DNA of 64,000 nt, taken from positions 2,131,975-2,195,974 of the forward strand of contig NW_006921535.1 in the NCBI RefSeq assembly GCF_000340215.1, in the 5' to 3' direction. The first letter of the stretch is position 1. The number at the start of each line of letters is the position of its first letter. Source of the DNA: Pseudocercospora fijiensis CIRAD86 (taxonomy: Eukaryota; Ascomycota; Dothideomycetes; Mycosphaerellales; Mycosphaerellaceae). The translations under genes and the position numbers were made by a program. Under the pieces are notes generated by a model. That model did no database searches. It was not told where the DNA came from and worked only from the letters and a program-made list of their open reading frames with translations. Positions 1 to 11,608 of the stretch are shown here, in pieces.

Positions 1-566
1 CGAAGGGTACTATTAATAAATCTATATACTTTAGCAAGACTAACGTCCGGTTCTAATGCCTCTACGCATCTCCGCAAATACTAAGGGGTTAACCGACGAG
101 TGTCGAATAACAATCTATCGCTAAAGAAGTCGTCTAAATGCTTAAGAATAGTATTAAATATAATACTAATCTAGGTCGGCCCTCTACTAAAGTCGTACGC
201 TAGTAACTGCTAACTCGCACTGCTTGCTAATCGCTATAGAAGCACTAATAAGGCTTCTTCCTTAGTAGGTTCTATACGGTATAGCTACTTAATCTAGTCT
301 AACTTAAGTAGCCTTACTAACCTATATAGGTCCTACTTCTAGAAGCGAAATCTACGCTTATACTAATCGTTTGTTAGGTCCGCTAACCTTATCCTTTTAA
401 GCCGATTATAATCGTCTAGATATAGGCTCCTTATTTAATCGCCTATGTATACCTCGTCGGCCTCGTTATTTATAATAATATCGACTACCGACTCGAGATA
501 GGCGCTAGCCGCTTGTCTAACAACTACCTAGTAGTCTAGTAACAATTGCCTTACTTAAGCGTCCAT
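1..566 (-). pseudogene. Harbinger/PIF-like (DDE_Tnp_4) transposase, N-terminal part, RIP-inactivated
   Basis: Read from an ATG at 566 leftward, one frame runs to the window edge, interrupted only by TAA/TAG codons that fit CAA/CAG (or TGG) after RIP. Seen: a region like YKRRFRFQKQDLYRLVRLLK, then EEALLVLL, a stretch resembling the FGR..P..S.IFN part of fungal Harbinger-like proteins, then LTPQYLRRCVEAL, and near the edge a motif RFINSTL. In the family this last motif is GFIDGT/GFIDST and carries the first catalytic Asp. Here the Asp codon reads AAT and the preceding Gly codon reads AGA, both explained by TpG-to-TpA changes. The element is therefore dead. The family call rests on motif memory, not on a search. 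The downstream catalytic region is outside the window. Confidence 0.6.
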
Positions 567-745
567 TTTGAGCCGATAACAATACTACTATATACTAACT
601 AAGGTCTATATTAAAGAGCTAGGGTTATATTACTATAGATACGATAACTAAGTAGCTAAGAGGTAGCAAAAGGAGGTTGCTAAAGGCCTCGGAAGAGCCG
701 TCTCAGATAGGCTTAGTTACTAACCCTAGTGAACACTACTAAATT
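1..745. repeat. RIP-mutated repeat block, left edge
   Basis: The sequence is rich in TA, keeps CG, and is strongly depleted in CA and TG on both strands. This is the mark of CpA-to-TpA repeat-induced point mutation. The texture changes abruptly at about 720-745 into ordinary gene-like DNA. It contains the transposase relic listed separately. The 3' part of the element lies outside the window. Confidence 0.85.
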
Positions 746-768
746 CTGGCACTGGAGGTTGCTAAAGG
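672..768 (+). repeat. 15-bp direct repeat at the RIP-block edge
   Basis: GGAGGTTGCTAAAGG occurs at 672-686 inside the mutated block and again at 754-768 just inside the normal sequence, 82 bp apart. It could be a remnant of the insertion junction or a local duplication. It is too long for a Harbinger target duplication, which is normally 3 bp. Confidence 0.7.
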
Positions 769-1007
769 TGTCTAGTACGATTGATTTTGGCCCGTGCGGC
801 AAGCACAGCCGACCAGCCGTCCCCAACTCGACCACACCCCTTGGAACATCAAGCTCGCATAAGAATACTAACCGACAGACTTCCAACATGAAGACCACCA
901 GAAGATCATAAGTCATACAATTCCCGCGCAGTTCCTTCCTCCATCCTCACCGAACACCCGACCTTCACGATTCTCCCCGCGCCAACTCCACATATACACC
1001 AACAAAC

Positions 1008-1652
1008 ATGACCCAACTCACCCACGAAGCCTCAGACGCCCAATCCATAAAATCTCTCATAAGCACCTTCTTCGACGCAATCAACAACGTCGACATCAAA
1101 GCTTTGGAGAACTGCTTCACAGACGAAAACGCGAACCTCGTAATCCTCCGACAAGATCCTCCACGCCAACCCTCCGCTTCAAATTACCCGCAATACAGAT
1201 CCGTGCCGACGACCAAAGAAAAAGATGGAAAAGGCGAAGAGAAAATCGAAGTCGTGATTAGGACGAGCATTGAGAAGTTTAGTGAGTAATTACAATACAA
1301 TACCAATCCCAAGCACACGTTCTTGGGAAACTTTGAACGCGGCGCTGACTGACGGGTTCAAGTCTCCTTAATCCGCGACGGCGAAAAGCGAAGAAGAGGG
1401 CAACCGCACCAACCAATCTTACACGAATCCCCGGATTTGGACGGCACGGATATGAGGATTGATAAATTTTTTGCACAGGTCTGGTCGCCGTTTAAGGTTA
1501 CTTTTGATGGGGTTTTACATCATTATGGGAGTTTGGCGTATACTGTTGTGAAAGTTGGGGGGAAGGAGTGGAAGATTGAGGGGTTGACGCAGAATTATCG
1601 GAGGACGCCGGGGTGGGAGGTGCCGGGTGAGGGAGGGGGTGGGAAGTTGTGA
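1008..1652 (+). CDS. NTF2/SnoaL-like small protein
   Basis: Two exons, 1008-1281 and 1363-1652, joined across an 81-nt GTGAGT...AG intron in matching phase, give 187 residues. The N-terminus (IKSLISTFFDAINNVD, then ENCFTDENANLVIL) and the second exon (FKVTFDGVLHHYGSLAYTVV, then WKIEGLTQNYRRTPGWE) look like an NTF2/SnoaL fold: an N-terminal helix followed by a curved sheet ending in a WKI.G strand. In this superfamily such proteins are small enzymes or ligand-binding domains; the substrate cannot be read here. The second exon is unusually G-rich near its end. The start is the first ATG after an AT-poor leader. It is the first gene after the RIP block, only about 260 bp from it. Function is inferred from fold resemblance only. 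Confidence 0.65.
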
Positions 1653-2544
1653 GAGGGAAAGAGGGGGATATTTATTGAAATGAGGAGGTTGGGGGGATGT
1701 GTTGGCTTGAAGGGATTATGAACTTCAGGCCGTTGTTGTCATTGTCGATGGAAGTTAGTTATGCAATGACAGTTTTGCAGGATGCTCCATTATTCGCCGT
1801 GAAGTGAGATCGTGGAATCTCCCTTTCCTCCTGATTTTACCTCGTTGAATTCTCGGCGACTGGCGGTTTCGTCTCCCGACCATGATATTGAAAGTATTCG
1901 CTGGGTTCACCTATATGAGGAGTGCGTGTGCCGCATATTTCCTCTCTAAGCTCGGCAATAAGGCTACACCGGCGCTACTAGTGCTCCAGGCCGTCGAAGA
2001 TACGCCGTCATCAATGGCGGAGACGCTTTGGGAGCACTAGGTGAGTCTATGGCAGCACACACTTGATGACCTAAAAGCTCGAGGCCCAGGCTGGCTATGA
2101 GCCAAGCGTCTCTCAAAGTGCGAGAAAGCTATGCTGACCAGCGTTGGAGATGGCTTGAGGCATGAGGTGAACAACTCTCAAGAGCTCACTTCTACTCATG
2201 GCAGTCTGGGATGTCGGGGTCAAACCTGCCATTTCATGCAACATGGCAGCCGCTTTGAAAGTCCTGTCACCCTTCAGACGTGACAGTTCGGTGTTAAATT
2301 TCCATTTTCACGAAATTACTCGTACAGAGAGTAGTATTATCATTCATAAATCTCAATCGTCATACATTTACAAAAGCGCTTTGTCAAGCATCGTCTCGGT
2401 CGTACTGATTCGAATATCTTACCCAGTCCATAGCGCACGAAGCGTTTGAGAGTCTACTCGAGGGGCGAGCTGTAGGTGTTAGATCATCACTGTCGCTGCT
2501 CAAATGTCAGCGATTTTCCAAGATTGATCAAATCGTATCTGCAC
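1653..2544. other. intergenic region, nothing recognised
   Basis: No open frame here has codon or family character. Ordinary composition, no RIP signature. It contains the 3' flanks of the NTF2-like gene and of the oppositely oriented receptor gene. Confidence 0.6.
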
Positions 2545-4274
2545 TCACCCCGAACCACTGCTTGCTTTCCCTTCGAGACTCTTCCCGCTCTTGACGGCAG
2601 TATCGCTGCCACTACTGCCTGTAGCAATGCCATCCAGATTTCTCACCGGCACCACTGGCCGATCCACAACTTCTACCTCATGCACGATTCCATGCGCATC
2701 CTTGTACACGAACTTGTCGCGTGTGGTGTCGTTTGGTATCGAGTGCTGGATGTTGACCAATGTCTCTCCAACCCCGACCTGCAGCACCGGACTGCAAGGC
2801 AGATCATCGATGCCTGCATTTGGCACCTCGATCACTGACTTTCGCGGACCACGCCCTTCTTCGAGCATTTCAGAAGCCGTGATATCAAGAGCAGAAGCGC
2901 TCGAGAACGAGTCGGAACGGCCTAGGCAGGACTGAGAATTGTACTTGGCTGAAGATGGGAGGTATTTCCAGTATCGTTGCACCAGTCCGGCGATGCCAGG
3001 CATACAGCAGCAGATCATGGATAGGTCGACTTCGACGAGAGTCCAGAGCGCGAGATCAGTATGGTTCCAGGTGACGTTCGTGTCTTGCAGCATGGCGAGG
3101 TAGTTCAGTCGACCGATTGAGCAGACTGTGACTGCAAACCCGACCAGGAAGACAGAACTGACTCCAATCCTCTTGATCACCGGGATCTGGAGCGTGAGAA
3201 GGAGCGGGACTGGGAGAAAGAGGACGATGACATCGTAGCAGATGTTCAAGGCTCCGAATGCGTAGAAGATTGAGCGCCGGCTAATGCAGGTTCCCTCTCT
3301 TTCCTGCCCGGGTAGGACTTGATTCCACGTGTATGAAACGGGCGTGCATTGGAAGATCTCGGCGAAGCCAACTGCCGTTACTGTTGCGACGAGTACAGCG
3401 ACGAGACACCAGCAAACGACTCGGAAAGGGCGATGGTTGTCTCTGCTACTATCCCACCAAGTTCTGATGTATAGAAGGATGATTGAAATCTTCGTGAAGA
3501 TGATGACATAGTTGTAGAGTAGTTCCGCAGCGTAGAATTCCTAAAGTTGATCCAAAGCTGTTAGCGCAGCGACTGTTGAGAGAAAAGTCAAGGCTGCCCA
3601 CCTACCTTGAGGAATTCGTTGACATTCGCAACGCCGATGCGATAATCATCTTGACCCAAACCATTGTTGACAGCGAGTTGAAGCAGCACTGCGATGCCGA
3701 CAAGCGGGACATAGCAAGATACGCAGGCACAATCGTCCCAGTAGAAACCCGCGCCGCCGAAGGTCGTGATCCGAGAAACAACGCGGCCGAGGAAGAAGAA
3801 GGTCGCAATCCCGAACATCGCCCATGCTAGCTGGTTGACCACGTGTGACCTGTCGCGAACTGGAGAATCGCATATTCGGGACTGTAGACCTCGAGCCTCT
3901 ATTTTGCTCGGTGTCAGCGGCAGTAAAATCAGCAGTACTGGGGCGTCCTCATCCCCATACCTAGCTGATCCGCGTACGTGCAGTTGCGCGACACGCACAC
4001 ATCGACTATTGCTGTGATATCTTCATTCGAGCACAAGCAATCTTCTGATGATGAACAGCTGTACATAGGCAGGATCTGGTCCATGCATGTTTGCTTGCAG
4101 GTCGTCAGCCGACTGTCCTTGCGCGCATCTGGCACGTCATATTTTTGAACTTACTGCGCATGCTGGCCATTGTATATTCTGTCTAGTGACAAGTTCCGAA
4201 TCAAAGCTGGTGTGTTCTGCTTTTGTACCGATTATACATGGAGCAATTGGAAAGAATAGGAGCGACCACATCAT
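2545..4274 (-). CDS. CFEM-domain Pth11-type seven-transmembrane receptor-like protein
   Basis: Four exons on the minus strand: 4274-4155, 4093-3961, 3898-3606, 3540-2545. Introns are 61, 62 and 65 nt and phases agree, giving 513 residues. Exon 1 supplies a hydrophobic signal peptide beginning MMWSLLFFPIAP and the PACA start of the CFEM domain. The eight CFEM cysteines are C39, C43, C53, C59, C61, C73, C78 and C94; the last gap is 15 residues, exactly as in the consensus, and it spans intron 2, so both splices are supported. After CDSPVRDRS come the fungal rhodopsin-like membrane helices, with WDD in the first loop, FQCTPVSYTW, EGTCI and ALNICYDVIVLFLPVPLLL. The roughly 160-residue tail is cytoplasmic and Ser/Gly/Asp-rich. 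Family members sit in the plasma membrane and in some fungi sense surfaces or hosts; the ligand is unknown. Confidence 0.9.
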
Positions 4275-5522
4275 CAAACATGCGAAATATTACCGACTAC
4301 CACGAGTACGATGGCATGCCCACCTTCTTTGCAACCAGGAGTCACTACCACTGTAAATACTCATTCTGATGGGAGAAATGCTTGACAGAGGACTGACAAT
4401 AGTGAGCTCGTTGCATCATATCGCTTCCTACTATATTCGATTCCATGCATCCATAACAGAAGTTACCAGCCGGCCTTAGATTCATGTTACTGCTTCGCTT
4501 GCGGGTATCCACCTGGAATCGGGGAAGATCTACGCTTTGGACACCTGTTGCTTTGCAGCTTGACTCGTGAGAACGGCTCTTCTCGCATGATTGCGCTTGG
4601 AAAGACCAGAGCGAGCTTTTTGTTAGGCGTTAGACCTCGCCAAAGAACTCGCGATAGCCAGAGCTGTCCAGTCGCATCAATTCCCGGCCTAGAACTACCA
4701 GGTGCCGGGTTCTGAGGAAGCGTTGAGTATTGCGCCACTAGGGATACGCATGAATCGCACCAAGATCGATGCTTTCTCATTCCATCTGGAAAAGTACACT
4801 TTCGCCCGCTTGATTTCGAAATGGAGTCAAAAGGGCGCCCGAGCCTTCTGCATTGCTGGACTGGATGATGGTCTCATTCCGACTGCGGATTTCAATAGCC
4901 TGAGGTCACTGAGCGTTTTGCTCTCGATCGGGGGATAAAGCTTCGCTGAGTCAGGTACCTGCATACCGATGAAACGCTACGAACTGCTTGTCGTTTGGAG
5001 GGAGCCATTGGTGTAATTCTCGAGATTCTGTTCTGCAGCCCGTCAGCACCTTTGCTTACAACCAGATCTGTGTTGGTGCCCAAGAATCCAAGTCAGAGAT
5101 GCTCTGCCATGAGCGCAAAACCATCAGTGTAGGGACGCGAACGTTACTGCTCGAAGACTTTTTATGATGATCTCTAGCAATGGTCAGCACATATTCTCTG
5201 TAGAGCTCTTCGCAAATATGTGGGCATGATCGATGCATCAGTAAAATTGAGAAGATTTACGTTAGCTGGCTTTTAAGCAGTTCCAACCTGCACTCATGAG
5301 GCGGCTGAACTCTTATGGCCCCAGCTTCTGTCATCATGCTATTCTAGAGTGATGTCTTGGGAAATAATGCATCTACTTACGGTCATTTGCTCACCTCAAT
5401 ACTAGACGCCGGTGAAAGGCCCCCGTGCCAGAGAGTGGCCACGATAAGCTATGAGAGATGCCCAGTGACTGAATCAAGCATCGAAGTGACAAGATCCAGA
5501 GCACATGTTCGGTCACACAAGA
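4275..5522. other. intergenic region, no gene recognised
   Basis: Upstream region of the receptor gene and downstream region of the acetyltransferase gene. Several short open frames of 60-97 codons occur on both strands, none with a recognisable domain. An open frame at 4702-4938 (+) is the most protein-like but has no identifiable motif or clear splice partners. Confidence 0.5.
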
Positions 5523-6224
5523 TCAGATATTCTTGCAACCCATGGCGAAATGAATGTCCGCTTTCAGTCCAGGCATGCCTTTAGTGTGAGTAAAGCCCTT
5601 CTTGAGAACCCCACCAGCGCCTGGTATAGTTTCGAATCCCAAATGTGGCCAGTACATTCCAGTCTCTTCGATGACATAGTTACTCATCAATCGCCTGGCT
5701 CCAAGAGGCCTTATGGCATTGCTTATAGCGTCCAGAATCTTGACACTGAGACCAATTTTGCGATGCAAAGGATGCACGCAGACACAACATAATTCCCAAT
5801 CGTGCTGACTTGGATTTGGCAGCGCTTTCTGATTCGGAACAGTTTCGAATGCTCCTAGCACTGTCTCGCCTTGTGTAGTTCCATTTTCACCGTGCTGAAT
5901 CTCGGCAGGAACCTGGTCTGCAGATTCAACATCATCAATCCAGTTGTCGCCACGAAAGGGTAGCGCGCCAGCACATGCAATGGGTCGGTCCACGAGCAGC
6001 ACGACTGCTACCAGGCCACGCGGTCCAAGCTCTTCAGCTAGTTTCTCTGCCGCCAGTTTTGAGTTGGTGGGAAGACGGGACCAGGTGGGTGGAAAAGCGG
6101 CAAAGTCTTTATTTTGAAAAGATGTGTTGATAGTGAGATGGAGAGCTTTCCACCAAGGCTGAGAGGGCAGTGAAGATCCAGCTACCACGACCACAGTCGG
6201 TTGCTGGTACAGGGACGCTGCCAT
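5523..6224 (-). CDS. GNAT-family N-acetyltransferase
   Basis: Single exon, 233 residues, ATG at 6224. The acetyl-CoA binding segment is visible around residues 145-170: LCCVCVHPLHRKIGLSVKIL, matching the V.P..R..G.. motif A of GNAT enzymes. It is followed by ARRLMSNYVIEETGMYWPHLGFE, the usual motif B with a late Y..LGF. The N-terminal third (FPPTWSRLPTNSKLAAEKLAEEL) is typical of fungal GNAT proteins of this length. The enzyme would transfer acetyl from acetyl-CoA to an amine; the substrate is not predictable. No targeting signal is seen. It lies head to head with the next gene across about 0.9 kb. Confidence 0.8.
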   Translation of the reverse strand: MAASLYQQPTVVVVAGSSLPSQPWWKALHLTINTSFQNKDFAAFPPTWSRLPTNSKLAAEKLAEELGPRGLVAVVLLVDRPIACAGALPFRGDNWIDDVESADQVPAEIQHGENGTTQGETVLGAFETVPNQKALPNPSQHDWELCCVCVHPLHRKIGLSVKILDAISNAIRPLGARRLMSNYVIEETGMYWPHLGFETIPGAGGVLKKGFTHTKGMPGLKADIHFAMGCKNI

Positions 6225-7143
6225 TGCGCGTCAATGATCCGGATGGTGTTGGGCTCTGTCTCGTTGCTGATGCCCTGCGTCTCGATGCCGTCACAGAAGC
6301 TGGTTGCTGCAGGTGGTGAACGGCATTCGGCGTAGATTGAAGGGACACCGGGAGTGTGTCAAATTCACTCGTCAGTAACATCGCTGTCGACTCCTGGCGA
6401 AGGAGACGCCTCTTCCTCATGTCCTTCGGCGTTCTGACGCTCCCGGCAAACTTCGTGCAAGCAGACGCAGGAGTCAGCACGCCACAGTCGCCACTTCGCC
6501 CGGGCGCATCGGCATCTTCGTGTTATACGCGACTTGACTAGCCTTCATCGGTCGGTCGCTGACGAATACCAGAATAGCAAGGTTCAGGCTGTGGAGGAAT
6601 GGCGAGCGATGCGCCGCAAAGCATTACAGTATTGAGATATATTATTAGTGGTAGAGAGTGGAAGTTGATACACTTCACTTCACTTCCACGTGCTCGGTGC
6701 AAGTGGGCCATTTGTTTCCGCTGATCTTCGTGTTGCCGTCGCCGTTGTGAGTCGTGACTCGTGAACCAGCCCCGCGCAACAGGGGTAGGGGCAGCTGGCG
6801 AACCGTGTGCGAGCTCCTCCGCCTCTCGACGAGCAACCCGACCGCTCGTGACGTACGGGCGCTGCTTAGCTGATTGTTGACTTGCCAGTCCCACTCCGGT
6901 TGTTCCGTTGAGGTGACGAGTCCAGCAAGCAAAGGCGACAAAAAGGCTGCTAGCCGCTGGATGCACGCAGTATGACCGGTGTGCTTGCTGCGAAGACTCC
7001 ATACACGAGATAATGCGGCGACGATTTGGTGTTGCGTGGGATACTCTTTGAAGGTTGATCTGCGCACGGGCTCAACGCAAGAAAGTGAGGGCTTTGATCT
7101 CTGGGCTCGACATTTTCAGTCGCAGGAGGCTGCCGCATGCATC
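6225..7143. other. intergenic region between divergent genes
   Basis: Upstream DNA shared by the GNAT gene (minus) and the Ysc84-like gene (plus). Overlapping minus-strand frames at 6538-7138 run through each other in several phases and have no recognisable domain. They are most likely chance frames in GC-rich promoter DNA. Confidence 0.5.
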
Positions 7144-9099
7144 ATGTCTCAAGGAAACCAGACCATTTGGCAGAAAGTGAAAGGGGGGAGTAAGAGTGGG
7201 TTCGACAAGGCATACAAAGCAATCGACAAGCTTGGGGCGCCCATCAACAGGCTGAGCAACAGAGTGGGAAGTGAAGCATTTTGGCCTACAACTTTGGACA
7301 AGGAGTCGGACAAGGCGGCGCGCATCCTTAAGAGCTTCTGCAGTAAGTTGTCGCGTGTCACGGCGAGCATCGCAAAGGACTGACCAGATTCAGAGGATGG
7401 CTTCTACAGAGAGGAAGAGGTTCAACCTGCGGACGGGCCGAAGCAGAAGCAAAAGGTCCTACAGAAGATCCCGGAGAAAGTAATTCGTAATGCAAAGGGT
7501 GTTGCCATTTTCACGACTATGCGCACTGGGCTTTGGATCTCTGGAGCTGGCGGATCTGGCGTATTGATCGCGAAGAAGCCAGATGGTACATGGAGTCCAC
7601 CGAGCGGCATCATGCTGCACACTGCAGGACTTGGCTTTCTCGTGGGTGTCGATATCTACGATTGCGTTGTTGTAATCAATACAGAAAAAGCTTTGGAGGC
7701 TTTCACTAAAGTCAGGTGTACTCTTGGTGGTGAAGTGAGTGTTGTTGCTGGGCCAGTCGGTGCTGGAGCAGTCCTTGACACCGAGATCCACAAAAGACGG
7801 GCGCCAATTTATACATACATGAAGAGCCGCGGCTTTTATGCCGGAGTGCAGATTGATGGGACGATTGTCATCGAGCGCATGGACGAGAACGAGCGATTCT
7901 ATGGGCAAAAGCTTTCGGTGCAAGATATATTGGCTGGAAAGGTTCGGCATCCGCCTTATGAGGTCGGTCGCTTATTGGAAACATTGAGGGCTGCGCAGGG
8001 CGACTCGGATGTCGACGAGAGCATGATTCCAACCGAAGCACCTCCAGGCGACTATGAGATTGAGGATGGTCAGATGTTTGGAGTGCCGGACAAGGAGGAT
8101 CCCGATCCATATGGTGTTCTTGCCCTTGAGAAAGAAGGCATGAGTCTCAAGGAGGCGGGAACGCAGAAACGTGCTAGCTGGGAGCAGTTCTCCTTCAACC
8201 CAAGCCCTACAAGCCCGATCTACAACATATATTCCCGGCGAAGTCAGGACATGAGCGCAAGGACAATCAGTAGACGTAACAGCTGGCGCTCCAGCGCATT
8301 CAGTGCTGTAGAACCCAAAACGCCAAGCTCGCTAAGAAATAGCATGGAACGGCGGAGAGGATCGCTGACAGTCATGACGGACTCCGCGACACAAACAGAC
8401 TTGCCGACTGATGCGCCACAGTCGCCAAGTCGAAGGAGTGTGCGAAGTCAGCATAGCAGCAAAGGTAGCCTCTCCAATGGACACGCAGCAACAACGATGG
8501 AGGATGTACCAGAGGATGAAGAGCTCAAGACAGCACGTGCTCGCGCAGAGCCTGTCAGCGTGAGCACTTCGAATGGCTACACTACACCACCACGCACACC
8601 TCCCGCCTCGTCAGGAGACTACAAGCACAAGGACAATCCCGAGCACGACAACGAGCATGACGATGACGTACAGATCATCGAGCAGCCTGTGGTGCAGTCC
8701 ATCCATACAGTACAACCAGTGACTTCGCAGGTAGTGTCTCGAGCTCGGCTGGTCAACGTACCGAAAAGACTACCTCCAAAACTCCCACCGAGAAACCCAA
8801 GCCGAAACAGTGAACAAGTCCAGGTCGATGCTTCTGCTTCTCCCACTAAGGACGACTTCTCATCTGTAGAGCGCGGCTCGATCGATAACGCTCAGCCGGA
8901 AAAGGAGACCGTAATGGACAGCATGGGTGCTGAGAAGCACAGCGGCACTGCAGCGGCGGCACAACAGCTTCAGGAAGTCAAACTTGATGATAATGATGAT
9001 GATCTCCGTGCAAATGCATCTGATAAGGTGGACGATGCACGAAAGCAGGAACGACAAGACTCGGAGAACAAGGAGAAGATGCCTGGCGGGTTTGATTAG
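7144..9099 (+). CDS. Ysc84/SH3YL1-type lipid- and actin-binding protein
   Basis: Exons 7144-7342 and 7394-9099 are joined over a 51-nt intron (phase 1), 634 residues. The N-terminal 240 residues form a SYLF (Ysc84 actin-binding) domain: KLGAPINRLSNRVGSEAFWP, KAARILKSFC, then IPEKVIRNAKGVAIF, GSGVLIAKKPDG, WSPPSGI, GFLVGVDIYDCV and AGPVGAG. In yeast and animals this domain binds phosphoinositides and actin at endocytic sites. The remaining 390 residues are disordered, rich in Ser, Glu and Pro, with a proline cluster PPKLPPRNPSRN that could be an SH3 ligand. Unlike yeast Ysc84, no C-terminal SH3 domain is present. The splice is fixed by continuity of the family sequence from LKSFC into KDGFYREEE. 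Likely a peripheral protein of cortical actin patches. Confidence 0.9.
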
Positions 9100-11608
9100 T
9101 CAGTGACACGATTGATAGCATGGCGTTCTGGGATGAGAGATGACTTACGAAAATTGGGATACCTTGTTATTGATTGGAGCGCCGGCCTCGCATTTGGGCG
9201 CATTCACGAGATTTTGTTAGGTCGTCCAGGGATGATGAATGTCGATTGTACAACAGTCACCTAGAGTATTAGATATCCAGCCATGTAGATAATGCACGAC
9301 AGGACATAGTGCCATTTCTCAGGCGAGTATTGCCATATTCCACCCCCAGAGGAAAGCAGGGAATCCTCCTCTCATTGCTGCATCACGGCGAGCGGGGCGT
9401 TGTCCACACCACACGGTCCGTTGTCCGTCTGAGGCATCGGGACGACGCTTCTACCGGCAGACGACTCGCACCCAGTCATCAGGATAAACTCCGAAGAGCC
9501 ATCAGGTGTAGCACAAAGTAGCAAAGTTGTACGTCGCTGTGTCTTGGGCCACGAAAGGCCTGCAGCCGCGGTGCATGTACCAGTACCAGTGGATTGATCG
9601 CCACCTGTGATGCTCAGGCAACTCCGTGGGATCCATTTTACAAGGCTTGCTGTTGGTTTTCCCCAGTGTGCGGCGAGAGCATGACCAGCCAAGACGTGGA
9701 CAAGGAGGAGGCCTCGCGGCAGTGGTATTGCTTCTTGTGCGACGGCAGCATCTCAGTCAGTCAGTGCTGCTTCCAGACATGGCCACGTCTGTTTGGCTCT
9801 GGATGAGACCATGGCCATGCCATTGGGAGGAGTTGGACCTAGGAGTCTAGGACCAGGATCATGGGGAACGCCACAAGCGTGGGCCGAAAGTATGTCGTCC
9901 GCGACATCGCCTCCTCCTCCAATACTGATTCACATCACCGCACTGTGTCGGTGTGATCTGGAGCTCGACTGCAGGCTAGCGTTCCTTCCAAAGAGCTAAG
10001 ATTGCAGCTTGTTCTGACGGCTTGCGGTCCCCGACGACGAAGAACGGCGAGGGCGATTGTGCTGTCTAACCTGCACCATCCAGCTCCGAACTTGCCCTTC
10101 GCCCTTCTCAAAGCTGGTTGGTGGTCTGGCTCCTGGCATTGGCATTGGCATTGGCATTGGCATCGAGAAGTTTGGACACTTCAGCGCCGCCGGAGAAGGG
10201 CGCAGCTGGCGACCTGACATGCGTATCCCTACGCATGGAGTGACCACCGCGAGAAAGCACTTCAAACCCAACGCAAGCAGGCAGCTGACGGTGACACCAT
10301 AGTGACCAAATCGAGAGATTGCACTTCCGCGCAAGATGCTCCTGTAATGGGAGATCAGCGCCATTATTGATGCAAACACGGCCGACAATCACAGCGCGGC
10401 ATATTTGCAACCTTCCTTCGCCGGGAACAGCCTTGCTGCCATGTCCATGCCCATACTCCTGCCTTCCTACGGGGGACTTGCTCAAGAACGTGCTGCGCTG
10501 ACTGTTTATTATTGCCCATCGTCCGTTCACCAACACCGTCTCGTAGTGCTGCACATACGTCTCGCTGACAGCTCCGTGTGCTGGATAAGGTTCGATTGCG
10601 CCACTTTGGCTGGGATAGACTACTGCAGCGTCTTCCACGCACCACTGATGTTTCTCTGATAGCCGACGTAGACGCATGAGGACGCCGCGCAGTAGCCCAG
10701 CATCTGTGGCCTTCAAAGCGATGGGTCTGGTTGGTCATGGCGCACCACATCTGGCAATCCAACCAGACGCAATGCTCAGGCAAGCCCAGCGTAGGTCGTG
10801 CGATGCCTTAGCTTCTTGGTAGGTTGGTAGGGCGATGTACCGCCCTATCTCGGTATCTTCTGTCCAAGGTTGTATTCAGGTACCTGAATCCCCGGATCCC
10901 GAACGTCTCGCAGCCATATCTCTCCCCGTGACAAGCCCTGCAGCAGCTGAGGCACAGCAGTGGAGGACTTCATTGGCATCGGCTCCAACCGACATGTCCA
11001 CCGTACGCCCATGTGCGGCGCGTACGTCACATGCATTGTCCATGGTGCTCCCGCTGCGGGAATGCTGCACTCAGCAACTCAAGAGTGGACGGCGCGCTCC
11101 TTAGCCACTGATATTGCTCTTTTGAATCAAGAAGGTTCTGTGAATGACCGACCCCACTGAGGCATTTCGCACGAAAACCTGCCGTCATCTACGATTGGGA
11201 CCGATTGGGACCAAGCACTAGTGGCCGAAGGAAATATCTGCACCTCAGTGCCTTCCGAAAGTGGATCTCACTGTATAGCCAAAGCTATTCGACGGTCATG
11301 CGCAGCGCAGTCCAAGCACAGCATCGGCCGAGCGCGCGTGTTGCACGTGTGGACGTAAAACCGAAATCATTTTCGACACATAAAACAAACGGAGCCAGCC
11401 ACTGGCTTGCTTGGCTAGCGGCACGAGGGATGTGACTGATATACAATATCAGATGAAGTGGAGCCTATTGTATACACAACATCGATGTTCAAAGGCTGGC
11501 TGGCGTTGAGGTACAGAAAGGCGAGAGGGTACTTGTACCCTCAAAAGACCGCTCATGAGACCGTCACCTTAGCTCCATCGCATTTTCCATTTCGATCCAG
11601 CTACCACC
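9100..11608. other. 2.5-kb intergenic region without a supported gene
   Basis: No conserved protein could be read in any frame. A minus-strand frame at 10108-10716 stays open for 202 codons but shows no domain and contains a hexamer repeat. Composition is normal with no RIP. It holds the 3' flank of the Ysc84-like gene and the promoter of the aminomutase gene; a non-coding RNA cannot be excluded. Confidence 0.5.
10135..10163 (+). repeat. hexanucleotide microsatellite (GGCATT)n
   Basis: About 4.8 perfect copies of the hexamer GGCATT in tandem. Being 6 bp, it keeps any frame through it open, which partly explains the spurious long frames at this place. Confidence 0.9.

Noticed and set aside
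6538..7138. Several overlapping minus-strand open frames of 62-154 codons
   Set aside because: They overlap in different phases, lack domains, lie in a promoter between two well-supported divergent genes, and show no splice partners.
9996..10783. Minus-strand frames up to 202 codons
   Set aside because: Kept open partly by a hexamer microsatellite; three phases overlap and none looks like a protein family.
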